Part shown: positions 35,667-42,195 of the stretch, piece by piece
Numbering within the stretch: position 1 is the stretch's first letter
How the letters are laid out: every line of letters begins with the position of its first letter
Source of the DNA: Flavobacteriaceae bacterium
Lineage (GTDB): Bacteria > Bacteroidota > Bacteroidia > Flavobacteriales > Flavobacteriaceae
Direction of reading: 5' to 3'
Assembly (NCBI GenBank): GCA_947453195.1
Contig: CANGFO010000018.1
Location: 1 to 42,195, forward strand
Length of the DNA stretch: 42,195 nt
The notes under the pieces: model-generated
Database searches by the model: none
The model's input: only the letters and a program-made list of their open reading frames with translations
What the model was told of the DNA's origin: nothing
Translations under genes and position numbers: made by a program

Positions 35667-38351
35667 TTAATCTGCTATGTTTGGGCTAAGCCATTTGTGG
35701 GCCATTTCGGTAGAAATTCCTCTACGTTTGGCATAATTTATTACTTGATCTTCTTTTATTTTTCCAAGGCCAAAATACTTACTTTCTGGGCTTGCAAAAT
35801 AATACCCCGAAACCGATGCTGCAGGCCACATAGCCATACTTTCGGTAAGTTTCACTCCTATTTCTTGCTCTACATTTAGTAGTTTCCAAATGGTTGGTTT
35901 TTCTAAATGATCTGGACAAGCTGGATAACCTGGAGCCGGGCGAATTCCTTTGTATTCTTCGGATATTAATTCTAAATTGGATAGGTTTTCATCGGAGGCA
36001 TAACCCCAAATTTCCTTACGAACTTTTAGATGTAAATATTCTGCAAAGGCTTCTGCAAATCGATCGCCTAATGCTTTTACTAAAATTGCATTGTAATCGT
36101 CTAATTGTTTTTCAAATTCGGCTGCTTTTTCATCCACTCCAAACCCTGTTGTGACACAAAAACATCCAATATAATCTTGCTTTCCGGTTTCTTTTGGAGC
36201 AATAAAATCAGCTAACGCGATATTTGGAGCACCTGCTGTTTTTTGAGATTGCTGTCTTAAAGTTAGAAGTTGGAGGCTAGAAGTTGGTAGATTAACCTCA
36301 ATATCATCATCATTTATAGAATTAGCAGGAAAAATTCCAAGTACCGCTTTCGCAGTAAGCCATTTTTCGGATACAATTTTATGCAGCATCATTTGTGCAT
36401 CTGCAAATAAACTAGTTGCTTGCTCACCAACTACTTCATCAGTTAATATAGCTGGATATTTTCCATACAATTCCCAAGAGCTAAAAAACGGAGTCCAATC
36501 GATAAAATCTACCAATTCCGATAAGTTAACTTCAATAGTTTTGGTTCCAATGAAATTTGGTTTAACTGGAGTAAATTGATCCCAATTTAGCTGCAATTTA
36601 TTTTTTCGAGCTTCTTCAATTGATAAGAAATTCTTATCTCTGCTTCTGCTTAAATACCCTTCTCGAAGCGTATCGTATTCTTCGCGAATGGACTTGGTAT
36701 AATCGTCTTTAGTATCTGCTTGAAGCAAATTACTGGCTACCGTTACAGCTCGAGAAGCGTCATTAACATGAATCACAGTCGCTTTATATTCGGGGGCAAT
36801 TTTCACGGCAGTATGTGCACGAGAAGTGGTTGCACCACCAATCATTACCGGAATTTTAATATTTAATTTATCTAACTCTTTGGCCAAATAAACCATCTCA
36901 TCTAACGAAGGCGTGATCAATCCGCTTAACCCAATAATATCTGCCTTGTGCTCTACCGCCGCCTGAATAATTTTCTCAGGCGGAACCATAACCCCAAGGT
37001 CAATTATTTCAAAATTGTTGCAACCCAAAACAACTGCCACAATATTTTTACCAATATCATGTACGTCACCTTTTACGGTTGCTAAAACAATTTTGCCGTT
37101 GCTGGATGAAGCAGCGCTGTCTTTTTCGAGTTCAATAAATGGTAACAAATAGGCTACTGCTTTTTTCATTACACGCGCTGATTTCACCACTTGTGGCAAA
37201 AACATTTTTCCGCTTCCAAATAAATCGCCAACCACATTCATTCCTGCCATTAAATTGACTTCAATAACTTCAATGGCTTTATTTGAATTGATTCGAGCTT
37301 CTTCTACATCGGCTTCAATAAATTCATCGATTCCTTTTACTAAAGCATGCGTTAATCGCTCTTGAAACGAACCGTTTCTCCATTCTAAAACTTGTTTATT
37401 CGATTCCGAATTTTGAGAACTTAGTCCTTTAAAGCTTTCTGCTAATACTAATAATCGTTCGGTGGCATCTTCCCTTCTATTAAGCAAAACATCTTCAACG
37501 TGTTCTAAAAGAGTCTTATCAATTTCATCATAAATTTCAAGCATTTCAGGATTTACGATTCCCATTGTCATTCCGTTTTGAATGGCATGGTACAAAAACG
37601 CCGAATGCATAGCTTCACGCACTTTATCATTCCCTCGAAATGAAAACGAAACATTACTCACCCCTCCAGAAACTCCGGCAAAAGGCAAGTTTTCTCGAAT
37701 CCATTTGGTGGCTCTGAAAAAATCTAAAGCATTTAATTTATGCTCGTCCATTCCGGTTGCAACCGGAAAAATATTAGGATCAAAAATGATGTCTTGCGCC
37801 GGAAAATGTACTTCATTAACTAGAATATCATAACTTCTTTTACAAATTTCGATGCGTCTTTCATAAGTATCCGCTTGGCCATTTTCGTCAAATGCCATCA
37901 CGATTACTGCAGCTCCGTAGCGCTTAATTAATTTGGCGTGATGAATAAATTGCTCTTCCCCTTCTTTTAAAGAAATAGAATTCACAACTCCTTTCCCTTG
38001 AATTACTTTCAGTCCCGCTTCAATGATTTCCCATTTCGAGCTATCAATCATAATCGGAACTCGTGCAATATCGGGTTCGGCAGCAATAAGATTCAAGAAT
38101 TTGGTCATGGCATAAACTCCATCCAACATTCCTTCATCCATATTTACATCAATAATTTGGGCACCACCTTCCACTTGATCTCTAGCAATAGAAAGCGCCT
38201 CTTCATAATTTTCTTCTTTTATTAATCGAAGGAACTTACGAGAACCTGTAACATTAGTTCGTTCACCCACATTAACGAAAATGGAGTTTTCATCAACAAA
38301 AAGAGGTTCTAAACCAGAGAGTTGTAAGTTTATTTTATTTGATCTATTCAT
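35667..38351 (-). CDS. metH: Methionine synthase MetH, folate/cobalamin/activation half
   Basis: 894 aa. Order: pterin-binding methyl-THF domain (about 20-290, [14 protein letters not shown] at 27-40), cobalamin cap and binding domain (about 310-560, with the cobalt-ligand motif DVHDIGKN at 429-436), and the SAM-binding reactivation domain (about 590-890, with [12 protein letters not shown] and [14 protein letters not shown]). The homocysteine domain is missing here and is encoded by the gene at 38878-39855, the usual split form in Bacteroidetes. A heptamer array encodes part of the loop at 688-697. Confidence 0.96.
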   Translation of the reverse strand: MNRSNKINLQLSGLEPLFVDENSIFVNVGERTNVTGSRKFLRLIKEENYEEALSIARDQVEGGAQIIDVNMDEGMLDGVYAMTKFLNLIAAEPDIARVPIMIDSSKWEIIEAGLKVIQGKGVVNSISLKEGEEQFIHHAKLIKRYGAAVIVMAFDENGQADTYERRIEICKRSYDILVNEVHFPAQDIIFDPNIFPVATGMDEHKLNALDFFRATKWIRENLPFAGVSGGVSNVSFSFRGNDKVREAMHSAFLYHAIQNGMTMGIVNPEMLEIYDEIDKTLLEHVEDVLLNRREDATERLLVLAESFKGLSSQNSESNKQVLEWRNGSFQERLTHALVKGIDEFIEADVEEARINSNKAIEVIEVNLMAGMNVVGDLFGSGKMFLPQVVKSARVMKKAVAYLLPFIELEKDSAASSSNGKIVLATVKGDVHDIGKNIVAVVLGCNNFEIIDLGVMVPPEKIIQAAVEHKADIIGLSGLITPSLDEMVYLAKELDKLNIKIPVMIGGATTSRAHTAVKIAPEYKATVIHVNDASRAVTVASNLLQADTKDDYTKSIREEYDTLREGYLSRSRDKNFLSIEEARKNKLQLNWDQFTPVKPNFIGTKTIEVNLSELVDFIDWTPFFSSWELYGKYPAILTDEVVGEQATSLFADAQMMLHKIVSEKWLTAKAVLGIFPANSINDDDIEVNLPTSSLQLLTLRQQSQKTAGAPNIALADFIAPKETGKQDYIGCFCVTTGFGVDEKAAEFEKQLDDYNAILVKALGDRFAEAFAEYLHLKVRKEIWGYASDENLSNLELISEEYKGIRPAPGYPACPDHLEKPTIWKLLNVEQEIGVKLTESMAMWPAASVSGYYFASPESKYFGLGKIKEDQVINYAKRRGISTEMAHKWLSPNIAD
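36261..36288. repeat. 7-nt period array inside metH2
   Basis: AGTTAGA, AGTTGGA, GGCTAGA, AGTTGGT run in register within the coding frame. On the minus strand they encode [10 protein letters not shown], just before the conserved LRQQSQKT block of the activation domain. Confidence 0.65.
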
Positions 38352-38364
38352 GTTTATATTTATT

Positions 38365-38874
38365 CTACTCTGTCAAATAATATTTAACATTAACTAACTG
38401 AATGGATTGTATATTACCTAAAATAAGAGATTGTTGATTATCAAAAGAAAAGATACAACTGGAGTTTGGATTTATTTCAGTGCATGTAGAAGTTGCTCCA
38501 TTGGTATAACCTGAAGATGACACAACTCCATCAACATTGACTGTAAAATAGGGAAAACCTTTAATCACAAAATTATTTGGATTGTTAAGCTTGATATCAA
38601 ATTTCAGCCTATTGGTGTTATTTCCAGTGTCTGGAGTAAACGTAAAATTTAATACTTCGTAACTGAAATTTTGTAAGGGTGTTTGCTCTTGTATTGGAGT
38701 CACTACATAATCACAAGGAACCACGGATTGCGATTCGGGAATATAAGCTGAGCCTGTTGGTGTAATTATAGATCTACTTGGAATAACAATTGTTTTTGTG
38801 CAATTATCTGCAGAAGAACAACTAACAAGAGTACAAAAGACAATACTGAAAATTGATATAATTATATTTTTCAT
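38365..38874 (-). CDS. Uncharacterised lipoprotein inside the met operon
   Basis: 169 aa; not recognised. The signal peptide ends in a lipobox, CTLVSC, with Cys19 as the lipidation site, so it is probably membrane-anchored and exported. The mature part is rich in Asn, Ser, Thr and Val and looks all-beta. Four Cys after the anchor (positions 25, 54, 131, 140 approximately) could form disulfides. It lies 3 nt downstream of metH1 and 13 nt upstream of metH2, so it should be transcribed under the SAM-I riboswitch. Any link to methionine is inferred from position only. Confidence 0.8.
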   Translation of the reverse strand: MKNIIISIFSIVFCTLVSCSSADNCTKTIVIPSRSIITPTGSAYIPESQSVVPCDYVVTPIQEQTPLQNFSYEVLNFTFTPDTGNNTNRLKFDIKLNNPNNFVIKGFPYFTVNVDGVVSSSGYTNGATSTCTEINPNSSCIFSFDNQQSLILGNIQSIQLVNVKYYLTE

Positions 38875-38877
38875 CTA

Positions 38878-39855
38878 TTAAATTTTTCTAGGTTTAAATT
38901 CTTTAGCTACTTCTGCAATTGCTTTAATATGATCGGGAGTAGTGCCGCAACAACCTCCAATAATATTCACTAAATTATCTTTCAAGTATTCTCTAATCAA
39001 CGCTTGCATTTCTAATGGTGTTTGATCGTATTGCCCAAAAGCATTAGGCAAACCTGCATTGGGATGCGCCGAAATATTTAATTGTGAATTCATGGCTAAA
39101 CGTTTTAAATAAGGCTTCAATTGATCGGCGCCTAGGGCACAATTAAACCCAATACTTAATAAAGGAATATGGGAAATAGATATCAAAAATGCTTCTACCG
39201 TTTGCCCAGAAAGGGTTCTTCCTGAAGCATCGGTAATCGTTCCTGAAACCATTACTGGAATAGCAATATTGCGATCTTCTTTTACTTCTTCGATGGCAAA
39301 AAGAGCCGCTTTTGCATTTAAGGTATCAAATATAGTTTCTACCAAAAGCACATCACAACCTCCGTCAATTAGTGCTTCAACTTGTTGCTTGTAGGCAATT
39401 CGCAAGTCATCAAAAGTTACGGCTCGATATCCAGGATCATTCACATCAGGCGACATGGATGCCGTTCTATTTGTTGGCCCAATTGAGCCGGCAACAAAAC
39501 GAGGTCGGTCAGTAAATTCGTTGGCTACTTCGCGAGCAATTTTAGCCGATTGGTAGTTGAGTTCGTATACAATATCTTCTAAGTGGTAATCGGCCATTCC
39601 GATGGTAGTTCCAGAGAAGGTATTGGTTTCTACTATATCAGCGCCAGCTTGAAAATACAAACGGTGGACTTGCTTTACGGCTTCGGGTTGGGTGATCGAA
39701 AGTAAATCGTTGTTTCCTTTTAAAGGATGCAGAAAATCTTTGAAACGTTCGCCACGAAAATCTTCTTCTGAGAAGTTATTGCGTTGCAACATCGTTCCCA
39801 TAGCTCCGTCTAAAACTAGGATTCTTTCTTTTATTGCTTGTTCAATTAAAGTCAT
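38878..39855 (-). CDS. metH: Methionine synthase MetH, homocysteine-binding half
   Basis: 325-aa homocysteine S-methyltransferase domain, the zinc-dependent N-terminal part of MetH as a separate protein. DGAMGTMLQR is at 16-25, and the zinc ligands are Cys239 (GFNCALG) and the pair Cys302-Cys303 (GGCCGTTPDHI). It must act with the cobalamin half encoded by metH2 two genes downstream. It is the first gene after the SAM-I riboswitch and heads the operon. Confidence 0.95.
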   Translation of the reverse strand: MTLIEQAIKERILVLDGAMGTMLQRNNFSEEDFRGERFKDFLHPLKGNNDLLSITQPEAVKQVHRLYFQAGADIVETNTFSGTTIGMADYHLEDIVYELNYQSAKIAREVANEFTDRPRFVAGSIGPTNRTASMSPDVNDPGYRAVTFDDLRIAYKQQVEALIDGGCDVLLVETIFDTLNAKAALFAIEEVKEDRNIAIPVMVSGTITDASGRTLSGQTVEAFLISISHIPLLSIGFNCALGADQLKPYLKRLAMNSQLNISAHPNAGLPNAFGQYDQTPLEMQALIREYLKDNLVNIIGGCCGTTPDHIKAIAEVAKEFKPRKI

Positions 39856-39908
39856 ATTTTATAGTATTGCCACTAAATATTATAATTAAATTCACAAAAC
39901 ACAGCTTG

Positions 39909-39968
39909 CTGCTAGCCCCGATTGAAGTGGATCCCGATTTTTCATCGGGTGCAACGAAAAGCGGGAAA
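39909..39968 (+). ncRNA. Flavo-1-like structured RNA motif / flavobacterial intergenic element
   Basis: The block begins GCTAGCCCCGATTGAAGTGG and ends AACGAAAAGCGGGAAAA. It folds as an outer CCCG/CGGG pairing around an inner CCCGAT/ATCGGG hairpin. The outline matches my memory of the Flavo-1 RNA motif of flavobacteria, whose function is unknown. On the other strand it lies in the metH leader. Identity needs a covariance-model check. Confidence 0.5.
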
Positions 39969-40066
39969 ATGGTTTACTAAAATGCGCAAGCCATTCGCTT
40001 CAAATTTCCTAAAATGGAATTCTGAAATTACTAAAGTTATCATGAAATGAGAGGAGATTTCTCGTG

Positions 40067-40167
40067 GTTATCTTTTTCCGATAAAATCAGAATAGAATGT
40101 AGCACCTTCTACAGGGTAGGGTTGCTAAGCTTTCAACGGGTCTATTCCCTCAGGCTTTCGTGATAAC
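40067..40167 (-). promoter_or_regulatory. SAM-I (S-box) riboswitch of the metH operon
   Basis: Minus-strand P1 pairs GTTATC (40162-40167) with GATAAC (40067-40072). Between them lie the S-box consensus blocks in order: GAGGGA, GACCCG, TGAA, GCAACC and AAGGTGCTA. It begins about 20 nt from the predicted RNA start and ends 211 nt before the metH1 ATG. A second copy of GATAAC (40036-40041) could compete for the P1 5' arm and may belong to the expression platform. SAM binding should lower expression of metH1, the lipoprotein, metH2 and metF. Confidence 0.93.
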
Positions 40168-40190
40168 AAGCAGTATGTTTATGAACACTA

Positions 40191-40221
40191 CAAAGTACGG
40201 ACATAGAATTGGTTTTTGCAA
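40191..40221 (-). promoter_or_regulatory. Candidate promoter of the metH operon
   Basis: On the minus strand TTG (40219-40221) is followed after 21 nt by TACTTTG (40191-40197), one base short of TAnnTTTG. It lies about 25 nt upstream of the SAM-I riboswitch, a sensible place for its RNA start. Confidence 0.5.
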
Positions 40222-40285
40222 GATTAATTTTAAATAATAACTACAACGTTAAAGTGACAGTTTAAAAATATTTTTTTATAATAAT

Positions 40286-40314
40286 TTGCAATTCAATTTG
40301 ATTTCATACATTTG
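40286..40314 (+). promoter_or_regulatory. metK promoter (-33 TTG, -7 TACATTTG)
   Basis: TTG (40286-40288), an 18-nt spacer and TACATTTG (40307-40314) match the Bacteroidetes consensus. The predicted RNA start near 40321 leaves a leader of about 143 nt before metK. Confidence 0.75.
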
Positions 40315-40326
40315 CATTCAGAATAA

Positions 40327-40375
40327 GAGGAAAAATTTGAACTGATTGCAACCTCATTAAAAAATGCTAAAGCAG
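40327..40375 (+). promoter_or_regulatory. SAM-II-like riboswitch in the metK leader
   Basis: An H-type pseudoknot can be drawn. P1 is GAGG (40327-40330) with CCTC (40352-40355). P2b is GCA (40348-40350) with TGC (40365-40367). P2a is CTG (40342-40344) with CAG (40373-40375). Loop residues shared with the SAM-II class are the TTT run (40336-40338), ATTGCAA just before P1' and GCTAAA (40366-40371) after an A-rich loop. The helix sequences differ from alphaproteobacterial examples but the pairing is kept. It starts about 6 nt into the predicted RNA, upstream of SAM synthetase. Confidence 0.62.
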
Positions 40376-40394
40376 AACCTCTCCTTTAGCTTTT
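40366..40394 (+). terminator. Hairpin overlapping the metK aptamer, possible attenuator
   Basis: GCTAAAG (40366-40372) pairs with CTTTAGC (40384-40390) around an 11-nt loop, then TTTT. It shares bases with P2b of the proposed pseudoknot, so the two folds exclude each other. The T run is short, so termination is uncertain. Confidence 0.45.
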
Positions 40395-40432
40395 GTCGCA
40401 ATTTACTTTTTTCTACAAAATTTTATTAATTG

Positions 40433-40448
40433 ATACTGAAATCAGTAT
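40433..40448 (+). promoter_or_regulatory. Small perfect inverted repeat before the metK start
   Basis: ATACTGA and TCAGTAT, separated by AA, form a 7-bp hairpin or palindrome ending 15 nt upstream of the metK ATG. It could affect ribosome access or be a protein site. Confidence 0.4.
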
Positions 40449-40463
40449 AAAAACAAAATCATT

Positions 40464-41714
40464 ATGGCATATTTATTTACGTCAGAGTCAGTAAGTGAAG
40501 GACATCCAGACAAAGTAGCAGATCAAATTAGTGATGCATTAATAGACAATTTTTTAGCCTTTGATCCCGAATCAAAAGTAGCTTGCGAAACCTTAGTTAC
40601 AACAGGTCAGGTTATTCTTGCTGGAGAAGTAAAATCTAACACTTACCTTGATGTGCAAAACATAGCTAGAGATGTAATCAAAAAAATTGGTTATACAAAA
40701 AGCGAATATATGTTTGAAGCTAATTCTTGCGGGGTACTTTCTGCAATTCACGAGCAATCGGCAGATATCAACCAAGGAGTTGAAAGAGCAAAAAAAGAAG
40801 ATCAAGGTGCTGGAGATCAAGGAATGATGTTTGGTTACGCAACTAACGAAACTGAAAATTATATGCCTTTGGCTTTAGATTTATCTCATGCTTTGTTAGT
40901 TGAATTAGCTAATTTAAGAAGAGAAAATTCTGAAATTACCTACTTACGCCCAGATGCTAAGTCGCAGGTTACTTTAGAATATTCTGACGATAATAAACCA
41001 CAACGAATTGATGCAATTGTTATTTCTACACAACACGATGATTTTGATGAAGAGTCCAAAATGTTGGCTAAAATCAAAAGTGATTTAGTATCTATATTAA
41101 TTCCTAGGATTAAAGCAAAATACCCACAATATGCACATTTCTTTAATGACGACATCACTTACCACATTAACCCAACAGGTAAATTTGTAATTGGTGGTCC
41201 TCATGGAGATACCGGACTTACAGGTAGAAAAATTATCGTTGATACATACGGTGGAAAAGGAGCTCACGGTGGTGGTGCTTTCTCTGGAAAAGATCCAAGT
41301 AAAGTAGATAGAAGTGCTGCCTATGCAACACGTCATATTGCTAAAAACCTTGTTGCAGCAGGATTATGCAACGAAGTATTAGTTCAAGTATCGTATGCTA
41401 TTGGAGTTGCTAAACCAACATCTATTAACGTAAACACCTACGGAACTGCTAAAGTTGATCTTAAGGATGGTGAGATAAGCAAAATTGTAGAAAATATTTT
41501 TGATATGCGTCCTTATTTTATTGAGCAACGTCTAAAATTGAGAAACCCAATTTATAGCGAAACTGCAGCCTACGGTCACATGGGCAGAACTCCAGAAACG
41601 ATTACAAAAACCTTCGCTGCACCAGGTGGAATAAGCAAAACTATTGAAGTAGAGCTTTTCACTTGGGAAAAATTAGATTATGTAGATGTAGTGAAAGAAG
41701 CTTTTAAATTATAA
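40464..41714 (+). CDS. metK: S-adenosylmethionine synthetase MetK
   Basis: Makes SAM from methionine and ATP. Motifs: [15 protein letters not shown] near the N-terminus with His14, the ATP-site [32 protein letters not shown], and [19 protein letters not shown]. Length is 416 aa, slightly longer than the roughly 384 aa of E. coli MetK, as usual in Bacteroidetes. It has its own promoter, a 143-nt structured leader and a terminator. It is divergent from the metH operon, linking production and use of methionine. Confidence 0.98.
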   Translation: MAYLFTSESVSEGHPDKVADQISDALIDNFLAFDPESKVACETLVTTGQVILAGEVKSNTYLDVQNIARDVIKKIGYTKSEYMFEANSCGVLSAIHEQSADINQGVERAKKEDQGAGDQGMMFGYATNETENYMPLALDLSHALLVELANLRRENSEITYLRPDAKSQVTLEYSDDNKPQRIDAIVISTQHDDFDEESKMLAKIKSDLVSILIPRIKAKYPQYAHFFNDDITYHINPTGKFVIGGPHGDTGLTGRKIIVDTYGGKGAHGGGAFSGKDPSKVDRSAAYATRHIAKNLVAAGLCNEVLVQVSYAIGVAKPTSINVNTYGTAKVDLKDGEISKIVENIFDMRPYFIEQRLKLRNPIYSETAAYGHMGRTPETITKTFAAPGGISKTIEVELFTWEKLDYVDVVKEAFKL

Positions 41715-41738
41715 AAGAACCCAATTATTATTTCATTA

Positions 41739-41769
41739 ACAGCAGTCTGAAAGGGCTGCTGTTTTTTTT
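41739..41769 (+). terminator. metK terminator
   Basis: ACAGCAG (41739-41745) pairs with CTGCTGT (41756-41762) around a 10-nt loop, followed by a run of eight T. It begins 25 nt after the metK stop. Confidence 0.92.
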
Positions 41770-41777
41770 ATGACTCT

Positions 41778-41909
41778 TTGGGCGTGCCCCTCTGGGTCGG
41801 GCTGTTCGCTGCACACGAGCGAAGCGAATTGACCGAACACATTAAATTAAGTGTTTTGTGAGGTAATCTTTGTTTCACAAAGGATTTTTACTTCCATCCC
41901 TCACGCGAA
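41778..41909. repeat. Flavobacterial intergenic repeat (MITE-like)
   Basis: It begins TTTGGGCGTGCCCC, continues GGGTCGGGCTGTTCGCTGC, and ends ACTTCCATCCCTCACGCG. The ends carry a short inverted match (GCGTG / CACGC). The block is GC-richer than its surroundings and has no open frame. It resembles a dispersed intergenic element I recall from other flavobacterial genomes; only one copy is in this window. Confidence 0.5.
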
Positions 41910-42004
41910 AATGAGATTGCTAGAGCATTTGCAATAATAAATAGTTACAATTAGCAAACAACTAAAGTAGATGAGATTGCCATGTCGTTCCTCCTCGCAA
42001 TGAC
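41910..42004. repeat. Two REP-like hairpin units (ATGAGATTGC...GCAAT)
   Basis: ATGAGATTGC occurs at 41911-41920 and again at 41971-41980. Each is followed by GCAAT (41931-41935; 41997-42001), so each can fold ATTGC/GCAAT. The second copy has the CGTTCCTCCTCGCAATGAC tail common in bacterial REP-like elements. No gene is present. Confidence 0.5.
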
Positions 42005-42080
42005 AAGGCGGCGAACCGCACTAAAACAAAAAAAACTCCAATCTTTTCAGATTGGAGTTTTATAAAAAAAGGCGGCGACA
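42005..42080 (-). repeat. Two partial copies of the 5S 3'-end block downstream of the 5S gene
   Basis: AAGGCGGCGA, which on the minus strand is the TCGCCGCCTT end of the 5S rRNA and its T run, recurs at about 42005-42014 and 42068-42077. The latter is part of AAAAAAAGGCGGCGACA, matching the true 5S end at about 42146-42163. They look like remnants of older 5S ends left by recombination or duplication. Confidence 0.5.
42032..42062. terminator. Strong bidirectional terminator hairpin
   Basis: AAAACTCCAATCT (42032-42044) and AGATTGGAGTTTT (42049-42061) form a 13-bp perfect stem around TTTC, with A/T runs on both sides. Confidence 0.85.
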
Positions 42081-42117
42081 CGAACGCAGTGACTGCGCCG
42101 TTCCGCGTAAAAACAAG

Positions 42118-42143
42118 AAAGCCTGTTCAAATGAACAGGCTTT
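42118..42143 (-). terminator. rRNA operon terminator
   Basis: AAAGCCTGTTCA and TGAACAGGCTTT form a perfect 12-bp inverted repeat around AA, 10 nt past the 5S 3' end. On the minus strand it is followed by CTTGTTTTTAC. Confidence 0.88.
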
Positions 42144-42152
42144 CCAAAAAAA

Positions 42153-42195
42153 AGGCGGCGACATACTCTCCCACAAATTGCAGTACCATCTGCGC
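42153..42195 (-). rRNA. rrf: 5S ribosomal RNA, 3' part (truncated by the window edge)
   Basis: On the minus strand the edge reads GCGCAGATGGTACTGC, then TGGGAGAGTATGTCGCCGCC followed by a T run. This is the 3' third of a bacterial 5S rRNA. The rest of the rRNA operon must lie beyond the right edge. Confidence 0.93.

Noticed and set aside
23105..36288. Heptamer arrays as a CRISPR array
   Set aside because: Units are contiguous 7-mers with no spacers, and no cas genes are present.

Overview
The window is chromosomal DNA of a low-GC member of the Bacteroidetes, almost certainly a Flavobacterium or close Flavobacteriaceae relative. The evidence is the gliding genes gldA, gldB and gldC, the split MetH, -7 boxes of the form TAnnTTTG, the lack of clear Shine-Dalgarno sites, and intergenic repeats of the kind seen in flavobacteria. 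Most of it is core genome; no phage, IS transposase or CRISPR was seen.

Layout. Positions 3-76 hold a tRNA-Arg(TCG), followed by yqeY. Positions 688-16404 (minus strand) are a complete flavobacterial dcw cluster in the order mraZ, rsmH, ftsL, ftsI, murE, mraY, murD, ftsW, murG, murC, ftsQ, ftsA, ftsZ. It is tightly packed, has three MraZ-box-like repeats at its promoter and a terminator after ftsZ. Positions 16.8-21.1 kb carry an alpha/beta hydrolase and engB (plus), gldB-gldC (minus), nadE and a LuxR-type response regulator (plus). Positions 21.1-25.6 kb (minus) hold dnaG, an outer-membrane protein, an anti-sigma-like protein and an ECF sigma factor. Positions 25.8-31.7 kb (minus) hold queA, aroA, a MazG-like pyrophosphohydrolase, dtd, a broken four-helix-bundle gene, rsgA and a DAHP synthase/chorismate mutase fusion. 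Positions 31.9-34.6 kb (plus) hold gldA, a PagL-like protein and a GIN-domain lipoprotein. Positions 34.6-41.7 kb are a methionine/SAM region: metH1, a lipoprotein, metH2 and metF on the minus strand, divergent from metK. The right edge holds repeats and the 3' end of a 5S rRNA.

How the genes fit together. MurC-G, MraY, FtsW and FtsI make and polymerise the peptidoglycan precursor, and FtsZ/A/Q/L build the divisome around them. MetF supplies methyl-THF, the two MetH halves make methionine, and MetK makes SAM. The metH operon leader carries a clear SAM-I riboswitch. The metK leader appears to carry a different class, a SAM-II-like pseudoknot, so one 608-bp intergenic region would sense SAM with two unrelated folds.

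The most unusual layer is a set of at least nine short arrays with a strict 7-nt period and different unit sequences. They lie between genes and also inside coding sequence: three places in aroA and one in metH2. Several sit against non-ATG start codons (dnaG TTG, dtd TTG, aroA GTG). DnaG also lacks all four zinc-ribbon ligands. All family names and motif readings are by eye; no search was run.
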